Shown: positions 1 through 11,095 of the stretch, in pieces
Position numbering within the stretch: the first letter of the stretch is position 1
How the letters are laid out: the number at the start of each line of letters is the position of its first letter
From: Tremella fuciformis
Lineage: Eukaryota > Basidiomycota > Tremellomycetes > Tremellales > Tremellaceae
Direction of reading: 5' to 3'
Assembly: GCA_032768795.1 (NCBI GenBank)
Contig: CP136493.1
Location: 930,001 to 994,000, forward strand
Length of the DNA stretch: 64,000 bases
Made by a program: the position numbers and the translations under genes
The notes under the pieces: model-generated
Seen by the model: the letters and a program-made list of their open reading frames with translations, nothing else
Told to the model about the DNA's origin: nothing
Database searches by the model: none

Positions 1-273
1 TGCACGACGGGCAAGATCCTTGCTAATTGTGTTGAGCAGCTTCCATGTTTCATATGAAGTCACGCTCAAGTCCTGGCTATCCTTTGCGGCGCTCAGTTCC
101 GACTCTATTTGAGTGAACACTCTGGTCCAATGAGCCTGTGTTCTTCCCCACCAGCCGGAAGGGAGGTCTATATCTTGGCTAGGATCTAAAGTAAGACTCT
201 TACAGGTGTAAGATCCCAAGTTCTTTGGGCGACGGTCATGTTCTAGTAACTCCAACATCCAAGGGGAGAGCAT
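1..273 (-). CDS. Unknown tandem family, copy A (partial, runs off left edge)
   Basis: Reading from an ATG at 273 down to base 1 gives 91 open codons with no stop, so the gene continues outside the window. The protein has a conserved core of the form P-S-G-W, four residues, AHW, then RVFTQIESEL, followed by a helical stretch ending KLLNTISKDLARRA. The same core is found in three more minus-strand ORFs to the right (copies B, C and D), which identifies this as the first visible member of a tandem family. I recognise no known domain. The W and HW positions are the best conserved residues. Function is unknown. Confidence 0.6.
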   Translation of the reverse strand, partial: MLSPWMLELLEHDRRPKNLGSYTCKSLTLDPSQDIDLPSGWWGRTQAHWTRVFTQIESELSAAKDSQDLSVTSYETWKLLNTISKDLARRA

Positions 274-1194
274 ATTGCACTTTGAGCTGAGTGGTTGAGA
301 TTGGTATCAAATGCGATAAACTGAACAGAAACTGGGGATCCTTCTCTCTTTAAGACGTGTAAAGGCTCTGCGCAGGGTACAAAGGAGCCTTACGCCAGCT
401 CTAGAAGGCGTCCTCTCTTTCGATATCCCATGAAACAGCAAGGAATGGCCATGCCCAGGTCTGCTTAGTCTGTGAGCTTGCTCGGGGTCAGCCAGGCCTG
501 TACTTCAGGGGTCTGGCTTCTCTAAGGGTCGCATCCCACGCCTCGCTTCCTTGCATCGAAGCCCTGGGCAGAATGAATTTTTAGACGAATGAACGAGATG
601 AGAACCTCTCATGTCCGCATGTCGTGTTTGATTGGGGAGAAATATCTCCTTGGTCGTCATCGGGAACCGTGCGGATGATAGCCATCGATCGAGTTCGGGG
701 CAAGCTAAGCTTGATTGAAAAACATAGCAGAAGCATATGCCTGCGATTCAGGCCGTCGTCACTTTCGTAACCGGCGAGAGGCCAGCGATGCGTGCGTCCT
801 CACGGGGCGTCTATCTGGTCTGGCATGTGACAACGTGCAGCTTCAAGCCCGGAGGCGTCCACACTGACGACAGCAAGCATGCCAAATGGGTGTCCAGATA
901 TGCGTGTACGATTCGCAAGATGCGAAAGAGCTAAAGGTGCATACATGCCATCACATGTGCGATTTAAGAGCGAGAATTTCATGGGGATTCGAAATTGTAT
1001 CTTTCTGACATCTTCACTTCCTCCCCAGACTGCGATGGGGGACAACGTATTCTCAATGACATGCGCATTTTGGCGCCAGATTCTACAGTCGTCATAGTTT
1101 TTCGGGCGCTATTATAGCGTTTTCCGCCCAAAGCATGACTTTGACGTCGACGGGAGAACAAGCCATACCATGAATGACGAAGCAGAAATATGCA
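274..1194. other. Intergenic gap between family copies A and B
   Basis: About 920 bases without a supportable gene. Short open frames on both strands lack any recognisable motif and do not resemble the A-D family or the MFS fragment found further right. It presumably holds the promoter of copy A and the 3' end of copy B. Confidence 0.4.
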
Positions 1195-1742
1195 TCAGGG
1201 AGACAGGGTTGGCATCGCCCTTTCCGCTTGCGTGAAGTTGTAAATGGATATGTATTCGAGGGTTATCTTTACAGACTTGCATCTCCATTCGTTGTTAGGT
1301 AGCTCAACATCCAGAGTGACCTGCGGTCCATCTTCCCCCATAGTGACTGTCGCGATTGGCCTGTATGGCAGATGACTTTTGATTGTCGATACGAGGTTGC
1401 CCGGCGATCCCGAGAAGTCCGTCGGCATTTTCCGTCTTTCTTTCTTGGGCGTAGGGGTTTGTTCGCAGTAGCCAGGGACAAGATATGTCGACAAATTAGG
1501 GTATCCTCAAGGGCGAGCGAGATGTCTCCATTGAGCTGCAGTCTCGCGCCCGCATCGAAGTATGTGCCAAGGGACTCTTCCAGCTTTGGATTAATGTCCG
1601 AGAAGACTCTGTTCCAGTGAGAACGGTCCGAGTCTCGCCAGCCCGCAGGGTACTTGTAACTCGTTTGAGTATCTCCAAGCGGCTCTGTATGCGTCGGGTG
1701 GTATCTGTAGTCGCGACTCGACCACAGACTCGTAAGGCCCAT
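1195..1742 (-). CDS. Unknown tandem family, copy B (intron or frameshift inside)
   Basis: The 5' part starts at an ATG at 1742 and contains the family core, YPAGW, four residues, SHWNRVFSDI. The 3' part is in another frame and ends at 1195 with a beta-rich tail (VTLDVELP, then KITLEY) that matches the tails of copies C and D. The two parts can be joined by a 44-nt GT-AG segment near 1435-1480, giving one open protein of about 167 residues. The proposed 5' site (GTCCCT) is weak, so a real frameshift cannot be excluded. No known domain; function unknown. Confidence 0.5.
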
Positions 1743-2129
1743 GGCAGCTGCAGTTGTGATGGCACGAGACGGGTAGACCGTGCACAAACGCTGTCAGAGT
1801 GGCGAGCACCAAGGCTGCCCTTCTTATTGGCGGTAGAGCCTTGCTGGTGCACAGCCTCACAACTGCACTGGCTTGTCGGAATCCTAAGCGGCTCGGCATT
1901 CGGTCTCCTCTCCATTCTTCCCTGCCTTGTTTTAGCATACTCGAAGGCCAATCTCCTCTCTGGTGGGGCCGAGAGCTGATGCGCGTTCCAGCTTTTCCGA
2001 CAGAAAGGGAATGCCGTCTTTCTGTGTTGCCAGACGTAAAAAGCCAGAGTGTCTGAGTTGAGGGCAAGAGCGCAGTCACAGAGAGGAGAGAAGGCGTGCT
2101 GCAAAAGCGGTGCGGCGGGAATATGGCTT

Positions 2130-2450
2130 CGCTGACTATATCGAATTTGAGGGGTGCTGCGAGCCAAGACTCAATGCTCTACCGTCGGTCGGAGATACGC
2201 AGGTAAGACACTGGTAGTGAGCATTCTCTGATTTCTCCTTAATAGAGGTGACATGGATAGAGGCGGGAACGCCGCTGCCTGCAGAAGCAGCAACAGTCTC
2301 AGCCGACCCATGGTCCCGTCGCGTAATGGCCCGCTGTCGCTCGCTTTGAGATCCTGTCAGGGAGGAGGCAATGGGCTTCGCACGGCTGAAACACTTGCTT
2401 GCTCTCAAGGTTCGAGCTCTTGCACGTTGAGGCCTGGATTGTGCGGCTGA
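2130..2450 (-). pseudogene. Relic of the MFS transporter 3' end
   Basis: The stretch around 2240-2350 aligns by eye with 4735-4850, the last exon of the MFS transporter further right, in the same orientation. The residues AGHYATG here correspond to AGQYEAG there, and the neighbouring nucleotides (agaagcagc, gccgaccc, tggcccgc) are shared in order. The reading frame is broken and no other part of the transporter is present. I infer a degenerated segmental duplicate, lying between family copies B and C. It may have been produced by the same unequal exchanges that multiplied the A-D family. Confidence 0.6.
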
Positions 2451-2684
2451 TCAAAGAGACCATGACACGAGTGAGGTGATACGGCAGCCTCACATGCAGG
2501 TCCTCGCCGTGGTGAGCCCTACTTATGCATCAATTCGAAGCAGAGTCTTCCTCATCCCCTCCGCGTATACTGACATGAGTCGTCAAATTATACATCGAGC
2601 CAGAGAGAGGTTTGCAAGAGCGCTAACAAGAAGTTTGTAGTATGGAGCCCATGCATGCTGTCAAGCGGGCGCCGGGCCGCCCGA

Positions 2685-3158
2685 TCAATATCGAATCGTA
2701 AGCTGGATGAGCTTGCTTGGAACATCGCAGAATTGTAGAGGGGGTTCTATATCCACGTAAATTGTGCTGTTTCGCGAGTCTAACGACACGTATGTCACAG
2801 GTTTGGGGTGTGGAGGGGGTAGCAAAGATGGGAGTTCCAACGGTTTCGGCCTCAAGTAGGCTGAGAGTCTCGAGGTCAGAGTCGCACAGTCTGCGTGTAG
2901 CCACGATAGCCGTTCCGCCCCCACTTTGCTTAGCTGTTCTGAAATACGATGACATATCGACCACGTTGCCGGGAGATCGAAGTCGCCATTGTCCAGGGAC
3001 GTTTCGAAAGAGGCAGCGAGCTCAGTGTAAACTTGCTGCCAGTGCAGCCGGGTGGACTTGGGCCAATGTTCGGGGTAAGGGAAATGGATGTTGCGCTGGG
3101 TTTTTGTGTAGTATATATTGGAGACCCGATCTTGAGCGCCGGATCTGGTGGAGAGCAT
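2685..3158 (-). CDS. Unknown tandem family, copy C
   Basis: A single open frame of 157 residues from ATG 3158. It holds the family core YPEHW, four residues, LHWQQVYTELAASF near residues 22-45. A variable middle is followed by a proline-rich stretch (LPPPHPKP) and a terminal beta-like tail containing YVDIEPP and LIQLTIRY. The tail aligns with that of copy B (LDVELP, KITLEY) and copy D (CHINLP, LVLQYT). No signal peptide or membrane segment is evident. It resembles none of the families I know. Confidence 0.6.
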   Translation of the reverse strand: MLSTRSGAQDRVSNIYYTKTQRNIHFPYPEHWPKSTRLHWQQVYTELAASFETSLDNGDFDLPATWSICHRISEQLSKVGAERLSWLHADCATLTSRLSAYLRPKPLELPSLLPPPHPKPVTYVSLDSRNSTIYVDIEPPLQFCDVPSKLIQLTIRY

Positions 3159-3604
3159 AGCCTGATCCTGCGTACGGAAGGATGATGAGCCGCTAGCACG
3201 TTTTCCCAGTGACACTTGGCAGTCAGGACTTGGAAACCTCTTGCTACAATAGTTGCCAGCTGAAACTACAGAAGTCCTCGAGGAGAGCCAAGAGCCTCGC
3301 CTTGTTTTTCGCCGGCTCAGAACACACTCAGCTCTTTCTGCGTGGCCTTCTTTGTGGCGATGCGTCCCCTTTCAGTGTGTAGCGTTTGACTGTTTGGGGC
3401 ACGTTCGAAGATATGCGCGACAACGGAAAAGAGATCCGTTACAATGCATGCTCGCCAAGACAGTGATTCTCTAGCTCAATAGTGTTGCAGCGACATTGGT
3501 AGCAAGGAGATGGCTGTCGAGAGAGAGAGTACGAGGTGAGATGGGGACGAGACAAACACAGCGCAAGCGCAAGGAGGTTCAATGGAAGGGGTGTCAAGAG
3601 CTGC
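3159..3604. other. Intergenic gap between copies C and D
   Basis: About 450 bases with no supportable gene. Presumed 5' region of copy C and 3' region of copy D. Confidence 0.35.
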
Positions 3605-4123
3605 TTATGGAGGTTGGGATGATTTGGCTGCCCACCAAGCGCTTTCCTGATAAGAGTGAAAGATGGTGTATTGTAGAACCAGATCTTTCGACTTGACGGT
3701 ATTCCTGTACATGAGGCCCATAGGCAAATTGATGTGGCATGCCAAATCACCTGGCTTTTTCCCAAGGGTGATGCTACTAGGCTCGGAGGAGTGGGTTTCG
3801 CCTTCATTCGCCGAGGTCTCAGAGCCAAAGCAACTGTCATACAAACCCGACATCGAGGGACGGGTCTGCACATCATCAAAGTGCTGTTTCCCCAGGCTCA
3901 CCGTGAGGTTCTTAAGAATTGATGCCCTTGAAACACTGTCAAGGACTCCTGCAACAAATAGACCCTCTATTTGCGGGCACAACTCGGTATAGACGCGTTC
4001 CCAGTGTTTCTTGGTGCATTTGAGCCATCCTTCTGGATACTGGAAAAGAAGGCCCTGCTCGGACTCTCTTGGCATGAAAGCGTTCGAAAGGCTGGTGTCC
4101 TCCTGTGTGAAGAAGCAACTCAT
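3605..4123 (-). CDS. Unknown tandem family, copy D
   Basis: One uninterrupted frame of 172 residues from ATG 4123. The core reads YPEGW, four residues, KHWERVYTELCPQI at residues about 30-52. The tail has LACHINLP and DLVLQYTIFH, matching the ends of copies B and C. It is the copy closest to the MFS transporter and looks intact. Spacing of the four copies (starts at 273, 1742, 3158 and 4123) and their common strand argue for tandem duplication. Sequence divergence between copies is high, so the duplications are old or the proteins evolve quickly. Function unknown. Confidence 0.6.
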   Translation of the reverse strand: MSCFFTQEDTSLSNAFMPRESEQGLLFQYPEGWLKCTKKHWERVYTELCPQIEGLFVAGVLDSVSRASILKNLTVSLGKQHFDDVQTRPSMSGLYDSCFGSETSANEGETHSSEPSSITLGKKPGDLACHINLPMGLMYRNTVKSKDLVLQYTIFHSYQESAWWAAKSSQPP

Positions 4124-4634
4124 CGCTGACCTGCCTTTGCGAAGGGGTTTGCCTCGGGGACGGAGGGAGAGCACGAAAGACGTCAGAAATCAAGTCAAGA
4201 CCTGGACTGAACAGCAAACCGCACGTCTGACGCTACGAACAAGACCTCAAAGGTGGCCCTTGTTTATCTTGAGCTTGTTTTGAGTTCTGCAAGAGCATTT
4301 TGGCGTAGAGACGGAGGTGCGTGAAAGGTACTGCACGCCATGCGTTTCGTGTAGCAGACTTCTTCTCCCATCTGAGCATTCACAAAACAGTGACCCCACC
4401 TGTTTTATAGTCTCTTGAGCTCTGAGGATGACAGCTCCGTGCGCGGATTAACTTGTTGCTATTACCAAATCTCTTTACGCCTCGACAGCGCTTTCAACGA
4501 CGACCAGGTCCTTGCATAGAGCTTCAAGCGACTCGAGTGCTGTGTCATCATCATGCACACAGTCACCTGTTTCCCGCCCTGTCCTGGACCGCGGATGTCC
4601 GAGGGGCAGCAGTAGAATGTCTTCCGTAGGGTCA
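4124..4634. other. Intergenic gap between copy D and the MFS gene
   Basis: About 510 bases, no supportable gene. Presumed promoter of copy D and 3' untranslated region of the transporter. Confidence 0.4.
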
Positions 4635-6425
4635 TCACTGGCTGTGGGCCTCCTCGTCTACTTCTTCCCTTGGAGCCACTATATTCAGCTGCTCGTAGCC
4701 AGCAGAGTCGGCTGTCGTGACGGCATCCCCCAGCAACAGTATCATGAACAGAGGTGGCAATGCCACAGCGAGCAGAAGCAGCCACGGGCTCTGCCGACCC
4801 GGCGTCCCCGCCTCGTATTGGCCCGCGGCAGAGAAGGACCAGCCGGCCAGCGGTGGCCCCACAGCCCGTCCCCCAGCCTGCCTATAAGCCCTCGTCCACC
4901 AAAAGGAAAGAGTGGCTCACACCCGCGACAAGCGTCAAGGCACTCGCCGTTGCGAGTAGCTCCGGGTGGGGCTCGAGAAGAGTCATCAAGACGATGTCGC
5001 ACATCCTGCCTGTCAGCACCATCATCGCGGAGCGGAGTCTTACTGACGGCCAGGCGAGAGTGGCTAGGCTCTTGAGGGTCTGCTGTGCGCACAGAACTGG
5101 CCAGAGTGCAGTACGATGATCGACCGCGAGAGCTTGGGTGACTGGTACGAGTACACCGGTGCCGATCCAGGCGAGGGCGATCAGTGTTAAGGTCTTGCGT
5201 GTTCCTAGCTTTCCACGAAGAAATGGTAGAAAGAACGGCGTCGCCACGAGCTGCAGTCCAGAAAAGACGGCGTAAAACCTGCCAATCACAGCCACCTGGT
5301 TTGATGAGCTCTTGGCGAGGGGAGAGACAAGGTATGTACCGGTAGTCCTAGCCCGCCTGCGTCAACCTGGGTATAGGTGTACACTGCGAAAAGCGCATCG
5401 TACGAGGAGTACGCTGTAGAATTTTAGCATCTCGCTCCACATGTAAGGAATACTCGCTGATTTGGAAGAACAGAAAGATACACAACAACACGACGAATCG
5501 CTGAACGCGAAGTGTTGCCTTGAGGGTATCGCTATGCGATGGAAGGCTCGACGATTGCCCGTCAACTTCTTCGATTCTTGCGGCCCGTGTCTGGAGTCAA
5601 TCAAAGACCGACTGGCGATAGCAACGGCCCACCTCGACCAGGTACAGCAAGCATATGATCAGAACAACCACGTCTCTGACGAGTCAGCGACACTCCCTGT
5701 CTCTTTCCTCAGCTCACACAAATGCGGCGACGAGGCAGGGCAAAGCATAGGGATGAGCCTTCCATAGCTCCCAAGATCCCGTCAGAACATCTGGGAGTCT
5801 CCCAAATGGCGCCGCCAGCTCCCCGCCGATCAGAGTACCCAACATGAAGCCTCCTATCCAGATAGGCGAGTAGATTGCAAATACGCGATCGCGGTTGCTC
5901 GCATTGGACATTTCGCCCGCCATGATCTTTTGCAGCACCCCACCGGGGTTGACGCCACCTAAGCATCAGAATAAAGCGACTTTTCGTCATATGTGAGTAG
6001 TCACAAGCCGCTCTCCAGAAGATGATCTGCCATGCCTGCTTGCAGAAACCCATCGAACCGCAGGCAATTGTGGTCGCCGCAAACCCCCACAGCATGCACC
6101 GTCGCCGGCCGTACTTGTCCGCCAGGCGAGCCCACGAAGTGGCGAGTGCGGCTTCCACCAGCATGAGTGTGCCTTCTGCCATTCCGGCATACAGACCGAT
6201 CTTGTCAGCGGGAGCTTTGATGGAGACGAGGTAGGCTGTGATGAAGGGGAAGATCACGCCGTATGCCATGCCGTCGCTTAGACGGAGAGCGAGGATGGGC
6301 AGCAGGCGTTTCCATGGTATCGCATCAGGGAGCGAGGCGATTTTGGTAGGCTCGTATGAGGATGATGTTGGGGTGGGCAGGAGGGGTATCGCCCCCTCCT
6401 CGTCGTTGGGGCTTTCGCGGGCCAT
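4635..6425 (-). CDS. MFS transporter, DHA1/ZIF-like
   Basis: A plasma- or vacuolar-membrane transporter of the major facilitator superfamily. Start at ATG 6425. Exon 1 covers TM1-TM4 with the loop signature LADKYGRRRCMLWGF. A 46-nt intron (5959-6004) splits codon Cys of AACGVNPGG. Further exons encode GEMSNASNRDRVFAIYSP, a long central loop (EEVDGQSSS), TM7 (VQRFVVLLCIFLFF), QVDAGGLGLP, and TMs up to the C-terminal tail ending near 4635. Introns at 5959-6004, 5676-5717 and near 5300-5345 restore frame; others are less certain. The family includes yeast YCR023C-like and zinc-induced-facilitator-like exporters, but the substrate cannot be read from sequence. A relic of the last exon lies at 2130-2450. 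Confidence 0.85.
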
Positions 6426-7102
6426 GGTGGCGTCGAGGTTGGTGTAAAGGTTAAACAGTACGAGTAACAGAAGTCAGCATGCGAGTACTGTCAATGATGA
6501 GATCCCGTCTGATGACAATTTCGATCCCATCTCAAGCCCAGAAGATTGGCCTCGCCTCTTTTCTGATCGTTCCTTTCCAACATCGGCCCTCTCAGGCGGT
6601 CCATCAACGGAGAGCCAGCGCAAGCATCTGGACACAGGAGAAAAGTGCCACAGTGCCACACTTTACCCCACACTGTGTGTGTGTGTCAGGAACGTCGCTA
6701 TGTTACCCCATATTACCCCGCAAAACAAACGATCATTGCCCAATTCAACAACAGTCAACAGTCGTGTGCACCCGGTCTCCAGTCTCATTTCTCATTCTGT
6801 CTTCTGGAAATTACGAAAGAGTTCCGTAGCATCATGTGAGTCCGCCGCGCCGCCAGCCGCCTGTCTCTTGCTAGCCCGGTGTACCCACCACATCTCAGAC
6901 ATCTGGCCCGTGTTAGTCGCACCGCTGTCTGGCACGGACGACTGTTTGGGCCATGGCTGACTCTGCAGTCGCATCGATCGCACAGCATAGCATTATAATA
7001 GCGACAAAAGCCCCCCGCGTCCTCAGTTCACAACCATACTTTGGTGTCCTGCTACTTCACACGAATTTAACGCCCACACCCACGTCCACGCCGACCGTAA
7101 AC
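6426..7102. promoter_or_regulatory. Divergent promoter, MFS gene and CKS1
   Basis: About 680 bases between two head-to-head genes. It contains a short GT run near 6670-6690 and no supportable coding frame. Presumed shared promoter region; no specific operator is recognised. Confidence 0.4.
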
Positions 7103-7737
7103 ATGACCCACGGCTCGCGATACGCCTACGACCCCAACCACACCCTCGAGGAGAAAATGAAGGTGATCAGGCTGCATGGCGATAAGATCGGCTACAGCCC
7201 GAGGTACAGCAGTGAGCCTCGCCCTCCTTGTCTTCCAGTGAGCTCAAGCGACAGCCGATCACTACGAGTACCGGCACGTCATAGTGAGCTGTGTCGACCA
7301 CGAAGTCGAGCCACAGCTGACGCGCAGATCCCAAAGCAGCTCTGCAGGTACTGCCCGCCCGGGATATGCGAGGAGAGCATATGGCGAGGACTGGGCATCC
7401 GCCAGTCGCCAGGGTGGGAGATGTACATGCGGCACGCACCGGTCAGCTCTCTCTTTCTTCACCCATGAACAAGCTGACGCCGCAGGAACCTGTGAGACTC
7501 GAGAGGAATGAGAAGAGGGCGATAGCTGATGTGCAGTGGGTACTGCTGTTCCGCCGTCCGATCACGTCCGAGCTCCCGCCGAAGCCTGCCCCGCTCGCCG
7601 ACGCCGCCGCGCGCTTCCTCAACCTCGCCTCGCAGGTCCCGCACAAACTCCCCTTCCACAAGCAGGCCAAGCTGGTTGAGGCCAGCTCGTCCTCCGCCTC
7701 GGTGCACTCGGGTGCGAGCATGAACCCCGCCCGATAG
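7103..7737 (+). CDS. CKS1: Cyclin-dependent kinase regulatory subunit Cks1/Suc1
   Basis: Binds cyclin-dependent kinase and phosphorylated substrates in cell-cycle control. Exons by frame and splice signals: 7103-7211, 7255-7283, 7328-7441, 7486-7491 and 7537-7737, total 459 nt, 152 residues. Hallmarks in order are YSPRYS, DHYEYRHVI, IPK, EESIWRGLGIRQSPGWEMYM and HAPEPWVLLFRRP. The fourth exon is only 6 nt (GAACCT, coding EP). Without it the 45-nt intron 7492-7536 reads through in frame and would insert 15 residues into the otherwise invariant EP-x-(I/V)LLFRRP strand. The C-terminus has a roughly 50-residue Ser/Ala/Pro-rich extension beyond the usual Cks domain. Confidence 0.93.
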
Positions 7738-7885
7738 ATCCCTTAGCATAGCATGGTCATGGGCCAGAGAGCGATAGAAAGCACTGGGGTCGTTGCATTA
7801 GTCTCATGTTGTCAGTCATACCTTGTTCCTCCACATGCACATAGTCTCTTGGAGAGCGACAGGGAGTGACATACAAGGGACAGAG

Positions 7886-9169
7886 CTAGTCTTCGTACAG
7901 CTTGGGCACCCAGTGCTCGTCTATATAGGGGACAGCGTACCGCGTCATGAGCTGAGAAAGGACGAGGGCGAATGCCAGAGAGCCGAATAGCCATCCGAGC
8001 ACGTCGCGCTTGGTCAAGGACTGCTCCTTCTGCCCTGGAATGACGACCTGCTTCGTCCTCGGCGTCCTGATGGACGTCTCGGGACTGCTGGATTGGCTAT
8101 TTGACGGAGCCTCGATGACGGAGAACAGGTGTGTGTTGAGCAGGAACGCCAGGTTGGCTTCTTTGACAAGGTGTTCTATCCATCAGCTGCAACGTGTTTG
8201 ACCCGGAATGCGAACCCACTCTTCAGCTCCTTGTCGTCCCCCACACCCTCGTTCATGCCCCGCCTGTACCAGTCCTTGACCTCGACCATCTTCTGCTTCT
8301 CCCCCGCCTCGCCGCCCTCCTCTCCTTCTCTGGGGAAGAGGAAGAACCTGATCCCGTTGTCGCCTTTGAGCCCATACGCCTTCTTTATCCGCCCGCGGAT
8401 GACCTGCCCACCCGACAAGTCGCCGAGATAGCGCACGTACGCGTGTGCCAGCAGCGATGGTGCCGTTGCGGAGGAGCTGGCCAGGTGACGGAGGTGAGAG
8501 ACGTACACCTGTACCGGTGCCGGCGGCGAGTCAAACACTGATTGCAGGAACGGGGGCACAGGGAAGGGCGGAGGCGACGAGGTGCTGGACAGAGGGGAGG
8601 CAGGGCCAGCAGTGAGGTCGGCAGGGAGCAGAGAAAGGAAGTGCGTGATGTCCCTTGCGAGGGGCGGAGCTCGTGCGAGGAGCTGCGGGTCGTACGTCGG
8701 CGCAAGGACGGGATTCGAGGCGTACTCCGTGAGACCCAGCTCCAGCGCACTACGCGTCAGCGCCTTGCCTCGACTCTCTAAGCCCTTGTCAGCCAGGAGG
8801 AGGACCCACTCGTACACCCGCCACAGGATGGCCAGCCATCGTATATACTCCTGGAGGTCCAGCTCGCCCTTGACGAGCGCGGCCGCACCCGCACTATGCT
8901 CCGCCTTCATGTGCGCCCGGCTCGTCCCGCTCCTCAGCAGGCTCGCAATCTCCTCATTCCAGTCCAGGTCGTCGGGTATGTCCAGATCGTCTACATCGAG
9001 GTACTTGCCATTATGCGGCTCGTGGTGCTGCTGCGACGCGATGAGCGCGGAGACATCGTCGCCGCTGGGCGTGAGGGGCGCCGAGGCGTTGGGGAGGAAA
9101 GAAGGGGTCATGCTGCCGTCTGCGGGGGGCGACGGGAGGTCGGGTTGGACGACGCGCTTGCGAGCCATG
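7886..9169 (-). CDS. HMX1: Heme oxygenase, C-terminally membrane-anchored
   Basis: Cleaves heme to biliverdin, CO and iron, normally on the ER membrane. Start ATG 9169; one 44-nt intron at 8178-8221 (GTGGGT...GATAG). Motifs: HMKAEHSAGA (proximal His region), EYIRWLAILWRVYEWV, and the family signature AYVRYLGDLSGGQ. After splicing the frame continues HLVKEANLAFLLNTHLF, as in other heme oxygenases. The C-terminus holds a hydrophobic segment (VLGWLFGSLAFALVLSQLM) consistent with a tail anchor. The N-terminal 50 residues are a Pro/Ser-rich extension. Reading through the intron would give a protein lacking the anchor. Confidence 0.92.
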
Positions 9170-9528
9170 TTGATGCTCGGTGGCAATGGATGTTCGGGAG
9201 CAATGGAGCGATGGGTCAAGGGATGAGATGAGATGCGATGGCATAATCTGATAAGCGGAGACGAGGAAATTAGAGTGTGGTGTCTGTCTTCTGCCCAGCA
9301 ATGACCAATTCTTTCATCGGGGAAACTCGGCCGAATGATCCACGCAACGACATGGCAATGGGTATCTTGGCATCCAACGTTGTCTCGCAGACGATGAGAA
9401 GACGCTACCGGTGAACCTCGGAACGACCATGTCGCACCTGTGATCCCGGGCGCCGGCTTACACACCATCAGGACTGCACACAACGACATGAAGGGATTCA
9501 GAATACACAACTCTCTGGCGCTCTGTGT
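9170..9528. other. Intergenic region upstream of heme oxygenase
   Basis: About 360 bases between the heme oxygenase start and the 3' end of the F-box-like gene; no gene seen. An open frame extends upstream of the chosen ATG but has no homology support. Confidence 0.4.
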
Positions 9529-11095
9529 TCACTCGAGGCTATAAATCTCCAAAGGCGGATGAGCTTCGATCAGCTTGTCAACTTCGTATCGGATCTTCTG
9601 CAGATTATCCCAGATGATCGACTCTCGTCTCGCTCTCTCTTGAACCGACGGGTTCCCGTAGCCCGGTATGTCTACCAATGGCAACCCGTCAATTTCCGCG
9701 CCTCGATCTGGAAACATGCTGCCAATCTCGAACATCGCTCTGCCACTCAGTACAAGAACTCATGAGACATACTCACGTCTGACAAGCATGCACCGCTAGC
9801 TCGATGTTGACCGCCCTACGATCTCCAAAGACCCAAAGCCTAGCCGACCGGAGATCGTAGCGCGCGATTGTCGAGATTTGCCAAATGATGCGTGTTATGC
9901 GTTGGTACAGGTCGTGTCTGTCACTGGCTACGTTCGGATCTGAAGCACTTTCTGAGACATGTCGAAAGAAGGGGCCGATCTGTCCTGAGCCATGGCTCGT
10001 CATCCGGGCTATCGTCTTGCGGCTTGCTGGGCCTCTCGGAACGGCAAAATCGATTGACAACTGTGAGACCCCCGCACCAGGAACAAGTCGCCTGAAGATC
10101 ATTGGCCAAGGCTTGCCTGCTCTGGCGTCTTTGCTCAAGTTTGACCACTTCGATTGGGTAACGAAAGCCAGGTGCAGCCCCTGTAAGTCGGGACAATGCT
10201 TGCGGACAATATCGACTATGGCGGGCACATGTTGTTGAGGGGTAGTAAAGAATCTCATGCGCAGCTTCATGAGGCCTCTCGTGGCGCGAAGCCACCCTTC
10301 CAGCTCGTCTGGGACGTATCGCCAAGTGGGCTCTGAGTGAAGGAACCGGGGCGGTGATAAGCCCTTTGCTTCCCGTTGTTCGCAAATTTCTTGAAGATCA
10401 CACATGCGGAGCGCAGGGCTGAAGTGTCCCACTTCGATACTGTTGAGGTTGCGCGTGGAGCTGAGGTACGGGATTACCCAGTCGGATCGCGGAACCGGAC
10501 CGTTCTGTCCTTGCGTTGCCGGGGCAGCATGCGGGACAAATGTGAGATTTGCCGATGAGTAGAGGTGAACACTTAGCATCGTCGTCAAGGCCAATCGCTC
10601 ATCACCGAGTTCGAAGACACTCTGCGGCTCTTCGGGCGGGCCGCCAGACACGTCGTACAAGACTGTTTCGGCCTCCGTGACACGTTCAGGCTGTGAGAGT
10701 CTACATTCGATGGTCGAAATTCTGCGCGAGGAAAGACGTGGATAGTCCAAGCCTGGTGTGAAGGTTCTCACGTATTGGAGGTTCGGAAAGGCGAGTAACG
10801 CGGTTGACAGAACGATGGAAAGAGCGTCCTTCGCAGGTTCTCTGGTCACTACTCCCCTGACCGCCTCCACGTATCGCGCTCGTCGAGGTCCTTGGCGGAA
10901 GGCTTGATGTGTGGGACGAAGCAGATCACCAGGGATCTCTTGGTAAAGGTTGTCGACGCCACAATCGAAGAAATGTCTGTTGGTGGTGATGAACGAGGCG
11001 AGCGTGGGTTTCTCGAGATATCGAATGATCTCGCTGAGGATCTCGGGCGCGTCGATGTCTCGCGTGGAGGGCCTGTCGGCTTGCTCCTCCGACAT
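9529..11095 (-). CDS. F-box-like/leucine-rich protein, paralog 1
   Basis: A predicted substrate adaptor of the F-box-like type. Exon 1 runs 11095-9777, intron 9740-9776 (37 nt), exon 2 9739-9529, giving 509 residues. The N-terminus has an F-box-like helix pair: APEILSEIIRYLEKPTLASF, then NRHFFDCGVDNLYQEI. The middle contains irregular leucine-rich segments (LHLAFV, LSIDFAV). The last exon is a charged helix, probably a coiled coil. Four related genes lie at 28883-29929, 30220-31274, 33028-34685 and 42455-49868. The F-box itself is divergent, so SCF membership is inferred. Confidence 0.65.

Noticed and set aside
1435..1494. Frameshift in family copy B as proof of a pseudogene
   Set aside because: A 44-nt GT-AG segment can join the two parts in frame and the conserved tail is preserved, so inactivation is not demonstrated.
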